DNA of 64,000 bases. Source: UBA1672 sp050633285. Its GTDB lineage: Bacteria; Pseudomonadota; Alphaproteobacteria; Micavibrionales; Micavibrionaceae. Under the pieces are notes generated by a model that was not told where the DNA came from, did no database searches, and saw only the letters and a program-made list of their open reading frames with translations. Position numbers and translations under genes: made by a program. This document shows, in pieces, positions 17,668 to 27,058 of the stretch; the first letter of the stretch is position 1, and each line of letters opens with the position of its first letter. The stretch covers positions 310,001 to 374,000 of the forward strand of contig JBOEGG010000005.1 of the NCBI GenBank assembly GCA_050633285.1, written 5' to 3'.

Positions 17668-19320
17668 ATGGATTTTGTTTTTGATGCTTTTTTAGCATGG
17701 AATCAAATTGGCTTGATTGTTATGGCTGTTGCTTTTCTGGCTATTGGCGGCGGGATTATGGGCTATGAAATCTATTGGCGGACGCGTGCAACACGTGTTT
17801 TAGGGCGTATTTCGGGCATACGTATGAGTAACGAGGTCTCGGCGAAAGAGCGTAAACGTAAGCGCCGAGAGCGTGAACTTGCTAAAGAGGCTAAAGAGCC
17901 GCTTGATATATCTGAAGAATTTCAAAAAAATCCGGGATCAATGCTTGTGGCGGGGATTGTCGTTTGCTTGTTTATTGGCCTTCCTTTGGTTTTTTCAGGG
18001 ATTGGCGCTTATATGGGTTATAAGTATATAAACCTAACGCGAACAGGTGAATATGCGCAGGCCATTGTGGTGGATAATGAGCGCTCTTATGATAGTGAAG
18101 GTGGAACGACTTATAAGGCGGTTTTACGTTTTACGGATTATCAGGGCCAAGAGCATAAGGTTAAGGATGGGATTAGTTATGGTGGTTCTCCATCTTATAA
18201 AAGAGGTTCGCAGGTTGGTGTTTATTATGATGCAAATGACCCGACGCATTTTGTGACTGAGGATTTTTGGCACAATATGGGCATTGCCTTGGCTTTCTTT
18301 TGTTTTGGTTTGGTCTTTATATTGTTTTTGACGTCAGGGCTTTGGATTAAAAAATTCAAAAAGAAGAATTTAACCAGCTTAAAAGATAGTGTAGATGATG
18401 CCCCGACGCGTGGCACTTATTATGCTGTTTTTGAATATAAAACTCCGGATGGTGTGCTGCGTGAGCAGGCGAGTGATATGGGGTCTAATTGGATATTGAA
18501 TAAGATGCCGGGCAAGGCCGTATGTCTTATGGTTTTTCCAAATAATCCAGAGAAAGTCCGTCGCCCGTCTCATATGTTACTTATTTTTGGTTTACTCTTC
18601 TTTTTACCGGGTGTCTTTATTGCCTATATCGCATTTTCAAGCTTTGAGGCTAATTACGCGTCAATTTTGATGATATTGGGTGGATTTGGTTTTGTTGGTT
18701 GGAAAATATGGAATGTGGTGCGTAAAATTCCTATGGATGAGTTGCGCGATGGTTGGGCACATTTTCAAGAAGAGGGTGTTCAAGTTACCTCATCATCAGG
18801 TGGGGGAAGCGCTAAGGGGCGCTTGCTTGATGCGTCTGAAATTAAAGTGCGGGCAAGGTTGCATGCGCGACATGCACGTATTGCGGCATATATTATGTTT
18901 GTTGTCGCGCTTGGGTTATCAGGGGGGGCATATTACGCGGGTGTTGATATGCTGTCTCGTGTGAATGATGGTGTTCGTACAAGTGGTGAAGTTGTCGACT
19001 TTGTTCGTCGTAGTTCGACCTCGGATAGTGGCACAAGCTATTCCTACTATTCTGTTGTGCAGTTCGTGGATATAGAGGGTCGTAAAGTTCGGTTTGAGGA
19101 TAGTGTCGGGTCAAGTAGTCGCATGCATACGCGCGGAGATCAGGTTAATGTCCTTTATATGTATGAAGAACCGGAGGATGCGATGATAGATCGAGGGATC
19201 TTTAACTGGGGTTTAAGTGGTGGACTTTCGTTGGGTGGGGTGTTGATGTTCTTTTTTGCATTTCGGAATTTTACTGCTTCACGTCGTTATGGTGCGGGGC
19301 GTTATCGTCAGCGTGTATAA
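17668..19320 (+). CDS. DUF3592-like multi-repeat membrane protein
   Basis: A 550-residue membrane protein. It has hydrophobic segments near residues 12-30, 90-115, 205-225, 305-330, 335-350, 410-430 and 510-530. Between them are three extracytoplasmic-like domains of the DUF3592 type: residues about 120-200 (pattern G.YA.A.VVDNERSY ... Y.A.LRFTDYQG), a shorter middle copy at about 245-295, and a third at about 440-505 (G.VVDFVRRSS ... YSVVQFVD). The function of DUF3592 proteins is unknown. A charged Lys/Arg/Glu cytoplasmic stretch lies at 55-80. The gene follows the LysM/M23 gene by 6 bases. Confidence 0.7.
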   Translation: MDFVFDAFLAWNQIGLIVMAVAFLAIGGGIMGYEIYWRTRATRVLGRISGIRMSNEVSAKERKRKRRERELAKEAKEPLDISEEFQKNPGSMLVAGIVVCLFIGLPLVFSGIGAYMGYKYINLTRTGEYAQAIVVDNERSYDSEGGTTYKAVLRFTDYQGQEHKVKDGISYGGSPSYKRGSQVGVYYDANDPTHFVTEDFWHNMGIALAFFCFGLVFILFLTSGLWIKKFKKKNLTSLKDSVDDAPTRGTYYAVFEYKTPDGVLREQASDMGSNWILNKMPGKAVCLMVFPNNPEKVRRPSHMLLIFGLLFFLPGVFIAYIAFSSFEANYASILMILGGFGFVGWKIWNVVRKIPMDELRDGWAHFQEEGVQVTSSSGGGSAKGRLLDASEIKVRARLHARHARIAAYIMFVVALGLSGGAYYAGVDMLSRVNDGVRTSGEVVDFVRRSSTSDSGTSYSYYSVVQFVDIEGRKVRFEDSVGSSSRMHTRGDQVNVLYMYEEPEDAMIDRGIFNWGLSGGLSLGGVLMFFFAFRNFTASRRYGAGRYRQRV

Positions 19321-19443
19321 TTTTAGGTGCATGAATGGCTTATGAGTGTCAGAAGCCTCTTGCCTTTATTGCGATTGTCTTTATAGTCGCGAAATTATAA
19401 AAATTGAAAATAATATTATTCTTGGCGAAGAAGGAGCTTTTAT

Positions 19444-19881
19444 ATGCTTATTTCTCAGGCTTATGCCGCAGCAGCAGACACAGCAGAACTTGACCTTGCA
19501 GGTGCACCTACACCGGGTGAAGCGTTGTTTATGAACCTTGGTCTTGTCGTTCTTCTTGTTGTTTTATTTTATGTTTTGTTGATTATGCCGCAGCAGCGCC
19601 GTTTTAAAGAGCATAGCAGTATGCTTTCAGAGTTGAAAAAAGGCGACCGTATCGTGACAAGCGGTGGATTGGTTGGAAAAATCGAAAAGATTGTTGATGA
19701 TAGTGAAGTTATTATCGATCTTGGGAATAGTGTTAAGGTTACTGCTCTGCGCTCTATGATACAGGGAAAAACACAATTGAAGCCTAAGGCCGCTGCGAAT
19801 GACAGTAAAACGGATAAGAAGGCGGATAAAAAGACAGATTCTAAAGCGAAAAAAGACGCAAAGAAAACTGAAAAGAAGTAA
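19444..19881 (+). CDS. yajC: Preprotein translocase subunit YajC
   Basis: A 145-residue small membrane subunit that joins SecDF. One membrane segment lies at about residues 30-48, followed by the family signature MPQQRRFKEH and LKKGDRIVTSGGLVGKI. The last 45 residues form a Lys/Asp-rich tail that is longer than in most homologues. The start is well set by GAAGGAG, with good spacing to ATG 19444. secD begins 30 bases after the stop, and the order yajC-secD-secF is the conserved one. Confidence 0.95.
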   Translation: MLISQAYAAAADTAELDLAGAPTPGEALFMNLGLVVLLVVLFYVLLIMPQQRRFKEHSSMLSELKKGDRIVTSGGLVGKIEKIVDDSEVIIDLGNSVKVTALRSMIQGKTQLKPKAAANDSKTDKKADKKTDSKAKKDAKKTEKK

Positions 19882-19911
19882 AACGGACTGCACTGAAAAA
19901 GTTAAACCATC

Positions 19912-21465
19912 ATGATACAAATTGCCCCTTGGAAGATTGTTTTAATTCTCGCAACCTGTTTGTTTGGAATTGCGTATAGTTCACCCAATTTTATGAGTGA
20001 AAAAACAAGAACATGGGTACAAGCAAGCTTGCCTGACTGGATGCCGAAAAAAACGATAAACCTGGGTTTGGATTTACGTGGGGGTGCGCATCTTTTGTAT
20101 GAAGTAGACATGGATAAGGTTTTTGCAGAACGTGCGGAATTGTTGGAAGATGATTTCAATAAAATTATTCAAGAAAAGTCTCTATCAAAGCAAAAAGTTA
20201 AAGCGGTTGGTCGCGACGTACATGTTGCGTTGTCATCTGTTGAAGAGGTCGGAATTTTAAAATCTGAAATTCGGAAATCAGATGCGCGTTTGTTGATTAC
20301 GACAGAGGCAGATGGTTTGTCTTTTGTTGTTTCTATGGATTCTGCCTATGTTAAAGAGGTGCAGGATCAAACGATTGCACAGGTTATTGAAGTTGTTCGC
20401 CGCCGGGTGGATGAAATGGGAACGACTGAGCCATTGATACAACGTCAGGGTACGAACCGTGTTGTTATTCAGGTGCCGGGCGCAGATTCAGAAGATATAC
20501 GTCAGATTATTGGTAAGACTGCGAAGCTTGGTTTTCATCTTGTGGGAGAGCAGGGACGGAAGAAAGTAACAGAGCTTTCTTTGCCTTTTGTTGATACTCC
20601 GGGAAGAAAGTTAAATGTAAAAAGACGTGCGATTATATCAGGAGAGATGCTTGATGATGCGCGTCCGACGACAGATCAATTTGGCGGCGTTGTTGTGTCG
20701 TTTCGTTTAAATTCGGTTGGTTCACGTAAATTTTGTGAGGTTACACGTAAGCATGTTGGGCGTCCGTTTGCGATTGTCCTTGATAATGAAGTTATTAGTG
20801 CACCTGTAATTAATGAAGCGATCTGCGGTGGTCGTGGTCAAATATCAGGTGGATTTGATTTTGAAGAGGCAAATAACCTCGCGCTTTTATTGCGTGCAGG
20901 TGCTTTACCGGCCGATATGGATGTTGTTGAAGAGCGTACAGTTGGGCCATCTTTGGGGGCGGATTCTGTTGCGGCGGGTAAAATCGCAAGTATTATTGCT
21001 TTGGCGTTTGTACTTGTCTTTATGCTAATCAGTTACGGTACTTTTGGCCTGATGGCGAATATTGCTTTGCTTGTGAATATTTCACTTATCTTGGCATTAC
21101 TGTCCAGTTTGCAGGCAACATTGACGTTACCGGGAATTGCCGGAATTGTGTTGACCGTTGGTATGGCGGTTGACGCGAATGTTCTGATTTTTGAACGTAT
21201 TCGTGAAGAAATTGCCGCGGGACGTTCTGCGATATCTGCGATTGATATTGGATATTCACGGGCGATGTCGACGATCGTTGATTCAAATTTAACAACACTT
21301 ATTGCGGCAATGATTTTGTTCTCTCTTGGGACAGGGCCAATTAAAGGGTTTTCTGTGACATTGGGTGTTGGAATTATGACGTCATTTTTCTCTGCCATTA
21401 TGGTGACACGTTTGATGATTGTTTTGTGGCTGAGTAAGAAAAAGCCAACAGCTTTGCCGATATAA
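19912..21465 (+). CDS. secD: Protein translocase subunit SecD
   Basis: A 517-residue inner-membrane protein that uses the proton gradient to pull exported proteins through SecYEG. It has an N-terminal membrane segment (about 5-22), the characteristic NLGLDLRGGAHLLYEVD motif near residue 45, a long periplasmic P1 region, and five C-terminal membrane helices with the conserved GMAVDANVLIFERIREE loop near 420-436. Length is normal for alphaproteobacterial SecD. It sits between yajC and secF. Confidence 0.97.
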   Translation: MIQIAPWKIVLILATCLFGIAYSSPNFMSEKTRTWVQASLPDWMPKKTINLGLDLRGGAHLLYEVDMDKVFAERAELLEDDFNKIIQEKSLSKQKVKAVGRDVHVALSSVEEVGILKSEIRKSDARLLITTEADGLSFVVSMDSAYVKEVQDQTIAQVIEVVRRRVDEMGTTEPLIQRQGTNRVVIQVPGADSEDIRQIIGKTAKLGFHLVGEQGRKKVTELSLPFVDTPGRKLNVKRRAIISGEMLDDARPTTDQFGGVVVSFRLNSVGSRKFCEVTRKHVGRPFAIVLDNEVISAPVINEAICGGRGQISGGFDFEEANNLALLLRAGALPADMDVVEERTVGPSLGADSVAAGKIASIIALAFVLVFMLISYGTFGLMANIALLVNISLILALLSSLQATLTLPGIAGIVLTVGMAVDANVLIFERIREEIAAGRSAISAIDIGYSRAMSTIVDSNLTTLIAAMILFSLGTGPIKGFSVTLGVGIMTSFFSAIMVTRLMIVLWLSKKKPTALPI

Positions 21466-21485
21466 AAGGTAGAAGGATTATAAAT

Positions 21486-22466
21486 ATGCGCGGACTTAAA
21501 CTTGTACCTCAGGATATTAACATTAACTTCATTGGCCTTCGGAAGTTGGCCTATGTTGTTTCGGCATTTATCGTGATTGCATCACTTTCTTTGACTGTGC
21601 AGCGTGGTTTGAACCTTGGTATTGATTTTACGGGTGGTACGGTGATTGAAATACGTACACCTGTTGAACCTAATCTGGAGGGTTTGCGCGGTGCTTTGAA
21701 CGATCTTAATTTGGGTAGTATCTCTATTCAAGAATTTGGAAAAACCGATGATTTGTTGATCCGATTACCTGAACAAGAAACACCAGATGGTTGGGTGAAG
21801 GGTGATGAAGAGCCGAATAAGGCCGCTATTGCCCTTGTACGTGAGGCGTTGAGCGAGGCTTTTGAAGGGCAAAAAATTGATTATAGACGTGTTGAGTTTG
21901 TTGGGCCGCAAGTTGGAGAAGAGCTTAAACTTAAAGGGCTTTATGCGATTTTGTTCTCTCTCTTGGGTATTTTGACGTATATTTGGTTTCGTTTTGAATG
22001 GCAATTTGGTGTCGCGGCGATTGTTGCTTTGACACATGATGCATTGGCCACGATTGGATTATTTGCTTTAACGCAATTAGAATTCAATTTATCCACGGTT
22101 GCAGCGATTTTGATGATTGCGGGGTATTCAATCAATGACACTGTTGTTGTTTTTGATCGTATTCGTGAAAATTTGCGCAAATATAAGAAAAAGCCTTTGC
22201 CGGAATTATTTAACTTCTCTGTCAATCAGACACTATCCAGAACATTGATGACATCTGTGACGACGCTACTTGCTTTGGTTGCGCTTTATGTCTTTGGTGG
22301 TGAAGTTATTCGAGGGTTTGTTTATGCACTGATCTTTGGAATTGGGATTGGTACATATTCCTCTATCTTTGTTGCTTCGCCAGTTCTTTTGATGATGAAT
22401 ATCAAGCGCGGAGAAATTGCACCTGAAAACAAAGATGCGACAGCCGGAGAGCCTGAGGTCATTTAG
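21486..22466 (+). CDS. secF: Protein translocase subunit SecF
   Basis: A 326-residue partner of SecD. It shows the family motif GLNLGIDFTGGTVIEIRTP near residues 42-60, six membrane helices, and the conserved SINDTVVVFDRIREN stretch near residue 215. A good ribosome-binding site (AGAAGGA) lies before ATG 21486, 20 bases after secD. The NDUFAF3-like gene starts 2 bases after its stop, showing strong coupling. Confidence 0.97.
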   Translation: MRGLKLVPQDININFIGLRKLAYVVSAFIVIASLSLTVQRGLNLGIDFTGGTVIEIRTPVEPNLEGLRGALNDLNLGSISIQEFGKTDDLLIRLPEQETPDGWVKGDEEPNKAAIALVREALSEAFEGQKIDYRRVEFVGPQVGEELKLKGLYAILFSLLGILTYIWFRFEWQFGVAAIVALTHDALATIGLFALTQLEFNLSTVAAILMIAGYSINDTVVVFDRIRENLRKYKKKPLPELFNFSVNQTLSRTLMTSVTTLLALVALYVFGGEVIRGFVYALIFGIGIGTYSSIFVASPVLLMMNIKRGEIAPENKDATAGEPEVI

Positions 22467-22468
22467 TT

Positions 22469-22843
22469 ATGGATGTTACCCCCCTTGTTCCGAAAGGGCA
22501 GCAGATCATTCAATCTTATGCGCAGAGTCGTTTTAAGGTCAGTGGTGAAACATATGATAGTGCCATTATTGTTTCACCGGAGAGGACTGTCGCATGGGAT
22601 GTTCATGATGTTGATACCCTTCAGGTGGATGACTTTTCGTCTTTGATTGCGTGTAAAGGCCAACATGATGTGGTGCTACTTGGTGTTGGAAAAACGATGA
22701 TGGCTATACCTGCGGAGCTCAGGTTATCTCTTAAAAAACAAGGTCTTAATGTGGACTTTATGGATACGGGTGCGGCTTGTAGAACGTATAATGTTCTGAT
22801 GGCAGAAGGGCGGCGCGTTGTTTGTGCTTTGCTGCCTGCATAA
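22469..22843 (+). CDS. Mth938-domain protein, NDUFAF3 homologue
   Basis: A 124-residue soluble protein of the Mth938/DUF498 family. Recognisable segments are GETYDSAIIVSPERTVAWDV, the middle VVLLGVGKTM and the C-terminal MDTGAACRTYNVLMAEGR. In mitochondria the homologue NDUFAF3 is a complex I assembly factor, and its gene's linkage to secD/secF in alphaproteobacteria has been noted in the literature. The gene is 2 bases after secF, so it is translated from the same transcript. Whether the bacterial protein also assists NADH dehydrogenase is inferred from homology. Confidence 0.88.
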   Translation: MDVTPLVPKGQQIIQSYAQSRFKVSGETYDSAIIVSPERTVAWDVHDVDTLQVDDFSSLIACKGQHDVVLLGVGKTMMAIPAELRLSLKKQGLNVDFMDTGAACRTYNVLMAEGRRVVCALLPA

Positions 22844-22935
22844 ATTATTGTTTCAAAATTTGCATTCATAGTAGGTTTAAGGGTATTATCCTCTGATAAT
22901 AATAAAAATAACGAAAATGTTATTAGAGGGTTTTT

Positions 22936-25041
22936 ATGGGTGATGGATCAGGTGTCGTATACACGTCCGATGATGTGAGTGCTCTGACACAAGAATTACA
23001 GCAGATTGTAAATGAACAGAAGGTGTCTGAAGGATATCCTTCTGATTATTTGTATCATCGATTAAGTGGACAGGATGGGCAGCCGGTTATTACTAAAGTT
23101 GGTGATGATCATTATGCAGCATGGCTGAAACGCGATGATGGTCAAGTAGGAGCACCTTTCACTGATGTTGTTTTATTAAATGCGCCACAGGTGCAGGAGA
23201 TTTATGGCTCTCGCCCTCCTGGTAGTGATAGTGCGTATGAGTCGACGGGACGTGATGTCTATGTTAATTCTAATCTGCATGCGGATGATCCTGCTAGGCG
23301 CATTTCTGCGGATGACGCTTCACGTGTTTATTATGATGTACAAAGTGGTGCGGTTATTGACACGGCAGAGCCGGGGCAGTTCACAGGCTATGCGAGTGCG
23401 TTGTTGCCTAATGATGCCATTAAAGACGGGCATGTTTCTAGCGCGGATCTTGAGCAGGAGCTAAAAGGGTATCAATTATTTCCTGAGTTGGTGGCAGAGC
23501 ATACGGATAATGACAGGGCAAAAATTGCATATGAACGCGTTGTTGCCGAGGAAGTCGGTGCATCTTCTGCTGCTTTATATAACATAGACACTTATGGTGG
23601 AAACCCTACATTCTCAGTTGATAACATTGAGATTGTTTATAGTATTGATTTTTTAGATTTTGAGGACGGGTTACAAACCAGAACATTTACGCCTGAAGCC
23701 GGACCTATGATTATTCCGGGGCAGTCACAAAATGATTTTGCACAAATGATGCGCTCTGAAATAGATAAAGGGCCTGAAATACGTGAGACAGCGAATCCTT
23801 TAGTAGGTAGGGAGACGCTTTTATTATCCAATAGCTTTCGTGCTATCTCTGGATATTTGGCAGCGGGACCATCGGGAGAGCAAGCCGCGGAAGAAGCGGT
23901 TAATAATGCAATTAAGTTATTCCCTGAGCACCGGGATGTTATTGCCGGTTATGCTTTGGCGGCTTCGGATAATCCTAAAATAAATCCTAAGAGTTATTTG
24001 CAGGAAATCTCACAACGTAGTTTGGGTGGGCAAGCAAATGATGTCTCAGGCATTTTGGTAGAGCAGGGACAAAGCACACATGCGATATCGGCCATTATGG
24101 AGAAATGGGTACAGGGTGCAGAAGATTCTTTGGGAAATAATGGAGGCGGTGATGTTACGCGTGTCTCGCAGGATGCTATACGTCATTTAGCGGGCGTAAC
24201 GGATCGCACTGCGTTAGAGCACTCTGCCGCACAAGTGGTCGCAATGTTAGAGAAGAAGGGGCACGATCTTCAGGCACAAGCGATAGAAGCTTATGCCCAA
24301 AACCCGTCAAGGGATGCGGAGCGCGAGACAATGCAACGTCTTGCCGAGCTTGATAGTCTTGCTCCTGCTATGGCTGCTCAGGTTACAGACGCACTGAATA
24401 ATCCGCAAGCAGGCTCACAAATTACGTCTGATGAAGCATTGGCCAGTGTTCAGGAACGTTTGAATGCTTTGGATACAGCAGGTTACTTTTCAGAACAAAA
24501 AGTTAATGAAATGATGGAGGCTTCAGGGATGGATCCGGCCTCTTTAAATCAGGAACAGAAGTCTGGTATTGCACAAGATGCGCGTGATTTTATTATGCAG
24601 AATGTGACTGCGGATCAAATCTCAGGAATGGCCGCAGATGCAGCGGATCAAGCGTTGAAGGATATGCCGCAGCAGGTTGAGGGTGCAATTGCTTCTCGGC
24701 TTTCTGATGTTAAGCAAGCCGTGCAGGATCATTATAAACCTGAGAATTTGCAGCGTATTTATAAAGATGCGGTTGAGCGTAAAATGGCAGAGAGTGGCCC
24801 GGCGCCTACGGCCGAAGAAATGGTCGCGAAGTTTAGTGCAGCTGAGCAAAATATGGTTAATCAGTATGTCGCACGTTTAAGGCCTATTGCGGAAACTAAT
24901 CCAGCATATCTGGATGCTTTAAAAGAACAGGCAAATGGTAAGAATCCATTGATGGATGAAGCGGTTCGTATTTTAGCAGAAGAAATTGAAGGGAATAGCC
25001 CTGCGGTTGTTAATTCTGGAAGTGGCCCAAGTGGCCCGTAA
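22936..25041 (+). CDS. Large acidic cysteine-free protein of unknown function
   Basis: A 701-residue protein that I do not recognise. It has no signal peptide, no membrane segment and, on reading, not a single Cys residue. The first 330 residues are rich in Asp, Gly and Tyr and look mostly beta/mixed; from about 340 the protein becomes helical with many Ala, Gln and Glu residues, ending in a Gly/Ser/Pro tail (SGSGPSGP). The start is firm: GAGGG lies 6 bases before the ATG. It lies between the NDUFAF3 and NDUFAF6 homologues, which are normally close, and is closed by a bidirectional terminator shared with sodB. Cys-free acidic composition is common in secreted proteins, but no secretion signal is visible. 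Confidence 0.65.
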   Translation: MGDGSGVVYTSDDVSALTQELQQIVNEQKVSEGYPSDYLYHRLSGQDGQPVITKVGDDHYAAWLKRDDGQVGAPFTDVVLLNAPQVQEIYGSRPPGSDSAYESTGRDVYVNSNLHADDPARRISADDASRVYYDVQSGAVIDTAEPGQFTGYASALLPNDAIKDGHVSSADLEQELKGYQLFPELVAEHTDNDRAKIAYERVVAEEVGASSAALYNIDTYGGNPTFSVDNIEIVYSIDFLDFEDGLQTRTFTPEAGPMIIPGQSQNDFAQMMRSEIDKGPEIRETANPLVGRETLLLSNSFRAISGYLAAGPSGEQAAEEAVNNAIKLFPEHRDVIAGYALAASDNPKINPKSYLQEISQRSLGGQANDVSGILVEQGQSTHAISAIMEKWVQGAEDSLGNNGGGDVTRVSQDAIRHLAGVTDRTALEHSAAQVVAMLEKKGHDLQAQAIEAYAQNPSRDAERETMQRLAELDSLAPAMAAQVTDALNNPQAGSQITSDEALASVQERLNALDTAGYFSEQKVNEMMEASGMDPASLNQEQKSGIAQDARDFIMQNVTADQISGMAADAADQALKDMPQQVEGAIASRLSDVKQAVQDHYKPENLQRIYKDAVERKMAESGPAPTAEEMVAKFSAAEQNMVNQYVARLRPIAETNPAYLDALKEQANGKNPLMDEAVRILAEEIEGNSPAVVNSGSGPSGP

Positions 25042-25065
25042 ATGAATATATCTTTGCGGTATAGA

Positions 25066-25092
25066 AAAAGGAGCGTATGAAGCGCTCCTTTT
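25066..25092. terminator. Bidirectional rho-independent terminator between the 701-residue orphan and sodB
   Basis: AAAAGGAGCG at 25066-25075 pairs exactly with CGCTCCTTTT at 25083-25092 around a 7-base loop. The T-run on each strand lets it serve both converging genes. Confidence 0.88.
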
Positions 25093-25115
25093 GTTATTTA
25101 TGTATCATTATTTGA

Positions 25116-25736
25116 TTATGATCCGATTTTAATTGGGCCTTTTTCAAATAGCTCGGTTACGAATTCCCAGTTTACAAGGTTATCTACGAATGCTTCGAGA
25201 TATTTAGGGCGTGCATTACGGTAATCTATGTAATAGCTGTGTTCCCAGACATCACAGCCAAGAAGTGCTGTTTGTCCGTTAATTAATGGGTTCTCGCCAT
25301 TTGGCGTCTTTGTTATTTCTAACTTGCCGTTTTCATTTAAAACCAACCAGCACCAGCCAGAGCCGAATTGTGTTAGGCCAGCTTGGATAAATTGATCACG
25401 GAATGCGTCGAATGAGCCAAAGCTATCTGTGATCGCAGCATCAAGGTTGCCCGGACGTGCACCACCACCATTTGGTTTCATCCAATTCCAAAATAGCTTG
25501 TGGTTCCAGTGTTGGCCTGCATTATTAAATAAGCCTGCTTCACCTTTTTTGTGGGCATTGATGACAACTTCTTCAAGTGAGTCACCCATGTGATCTAAAG
25601 ATTCGATAATTTTGTTACCATTTACCACGTAGGCGTTGTGGTGTTTGTCATGGTGAAATTCCAATGTTTCGGCGGACATATATGGATCTAGTGCATCATA
25701 TGCGTAAGGTAGTTCGGGAAGATCGAAAGCAGACAT
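25116..25736 (-). CDS. sodB: Superoxide dismutase (Fe type)
   Basis: A 206-residue cytoplasmic enzyme that turns superoxide into oxygen and hydrogen peroxide. The metal ligands can be placed: H28 in LEFHHDKHH, a second His in AGQHWNHKLFW, and the Asp and His of the GCDVWEHSYYIDYRN signature near residues 160-175. The context AGQHWNH and QFGSGWCWLV favours iron, although cambialistic use cannot be excluded. AAGGAGAAAC precedes the ATG. The gene is convergent with the 701-residue orphan and divergent from the NDUFAF6 homologue. Confidence 0.95.
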   Translation of the reverse strand: MSAFDLPELPYAYDALDPYMSAETLEFHHDKHHNAYVVNGNKIIESLDHMGDSLEEVVINAHKKGEAGLFNNAGQHWNHKLFWNWMKPNGGGARPGNLDAAITDSFGSFDAFRDQFIQAGLTQFGSGWCWLVLNENGKLEITKTPNGENPLINGQTALLGCDVWEHSYYIDYRNARPKYLEAFVDNLVNWEFVTELFEKGPIKIGS

Positions 25737-25904
25737 AATGTTTCTCCTTATTTCAAAAACTCTGAATCTTATAAATAGATAGCTTGCAGTTTGTTCGTAT
25801 CCTTATAAGGGCACAGTGATAGTGCTTTGCTTAAGGATGAAAAACTGATAAGTCCCTACAGTAGTGATTTTAGAGAAACACTTAAAGAGTTTAATTGACC
25901 GTAT

Positions 25905-26711
25905 ATGCAGAAAAATACACTTTCTTATTGTGGGCAGCTTGTTCGAGATGTTGAGCCGGATCATTTTTTAATCTCTATGTTTATGCATAGTGAGGTGAGA
26001 GAGGCTCTTTGGGCTGTTTTTGCATTTAATTACGAAATTTCAAAAACCCGTGAAGTTGTGAGTGAGAGTACACTTGGCCTCATACGATTGCAGTGGTGGC
26101 GTGATGCGATTAAGGGGATTTATAATGGTGATACTGTCCCTGCGCATGAGGTGTTGAAGCCTTTATCCGAAGTTATTCATAAATATGATTTACCGATAGG
26201 CGATTTTGAAAAGCTGATTTACGCGCGGGAATTTGATCTTGAGGATGTGTTGCCCGGTGATATGGACGGCCTTATTAACTATGCGGATTTTACAACATCC
26301 CCTTTATTGGCGCTTGTTCTTCGTATATGTGATGAGAGTGAAGATGAGGGTGTTATCAGGGCGGTAGCGGTGAATTATACATTGATCGGAATTTTACGCC
26401 GCACGAGTTTGTATGCGCGTCAATGTCGCTGTTACTTTCCTGCTGATGTTATGGAATTACACAAGCTTACGGCAGATGATATATTTAATTATACAAAACC
26501 GGATGATATAAAGAGTGTCGTGCGACATGTTCATGATAATGCATTAGACCGGATGAAAGTACGTAGTCGTGTTTTAAAGTCTTTTCAGGCATTAAGCGAC
26601 ATTTACATGAAACAGATACATTCTGTGGATTTTGATATTTCTGTTCCCTTATTAGAGCGAGAGCCTGCGTTTAAGGTATTGCGGATATTTTGGAAAATAA
26701 AAATACTGTAA
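25905..26711 (+). CDS. Squalene/phytoene synthase-like protein, NDUFAF6 homologue
   Basis: A 268-residue all-helical protein of the squalene/phytoene synthase fold. It has the LGLIRLQWWRDAI segment (about 57-69) typical of the NDUFAF6 branch, but I do not see the two Asp-rich metal-binding motifs (DxxxD) that active prenyl synthases need, so it is probably not a terpene enzyme. In mitochondria NDUFAF6 assists complex I assembly. In many alphaproteobacteria this gene closely follows the NDUFAF3 homologue; here the two are separated by the 701-residue orphan and sodB. Start ATG at 25905; no strong ribosome-binding site is evident. Confidence 0.83.
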   Translation: MQKNTLSYCGQLVRDVEPDHFLISMFMHSEVREALWAVFAFNYEISKTREVVSESTLGLIRLQWWRDAIKGIYNGDTVPAHEVLKPLSEVIHKYDLPIGDFEKLIYAREFDLEDVLPGDMDGLINYADFTTSPLLALVLRICDESEDEGVIRAVAVNYTLIGILRRTSLYARQCRCYFPADVMELHKLTADDIFNYTKPDDIKSVVRHVHDNALDRMKVRSRVLKSFQALSDIYMKQIHSVDFDISVPLLEREPAFKVLRIFWKIKIL

Positions 26712-26798
26712 GTGCTTCATAAATAATGTATTATGGGAAGATAAGATGATGCAGGTTGGGCATGTCTTTTTACTTGAGTAATATGGAGAGCACTTAAC

Positions 26799-27053
26799 AT
26801 GGTTGATTCAATATCCTCTGTGTCACAAACGCAGTCTTTATCTTCTGTGAATAAATCACAGAGATCATCTGATAATCAACGCAATGATGAGGCGCAAGGG
26901 CGCTCTACGATTTCTGATGATGTTTCATTATCTGATGAAGCGTTGAGTTTAGCGCAAGCAGAAAGTAGTGCGCGTGCAATTTCCGCGAACCTATCTGATG
27001 ATGAGAGTTTGGTATTATCATCAGATCCAAAGCGTTTAGCTCTTCTGGCTTAG
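26799..27053 (+). CDS. Small hydrophilic orphan protein
   Basis: An 84-residue, Ser-rich, Cys-free protein with no signal or membrane segment. The first 40 residues look disordered (Ser/Gln/Asn), and the second half is helical with the repeated acidic pattern SDDVSLSDEALSLAQAES and SDDESLVLSSDPKRLALL. GGAGAG lies about 10 bases upstream of the ATG. It follows the NDUFAF6 homologue by 87 bases and converges with the SIMPL gene, whose stop is 5 bases away. I do not recognise it; a small regulatory or secretion-chaperone-like role would be guesswork. Confidence 0.55.
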   Translation: MVDSISSVSQTQSLSSVNKSQRSSDNQRNDEAQGRSTISDDVSLSDEALSLAQAESSARAISANLSDDESLVLSSDPKRLALLA

Positions 27054-27058
27054 CTTTT

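Noticed and set aside
25905..26711. Functional squalene or phytoene synthase (carotenoid/hopanoid pathway)
   Set aside because: The fold matches but the two Asp-rich metal-binding motifs are not visible, and the neighbourhood is that of the NDUFAF6 group.
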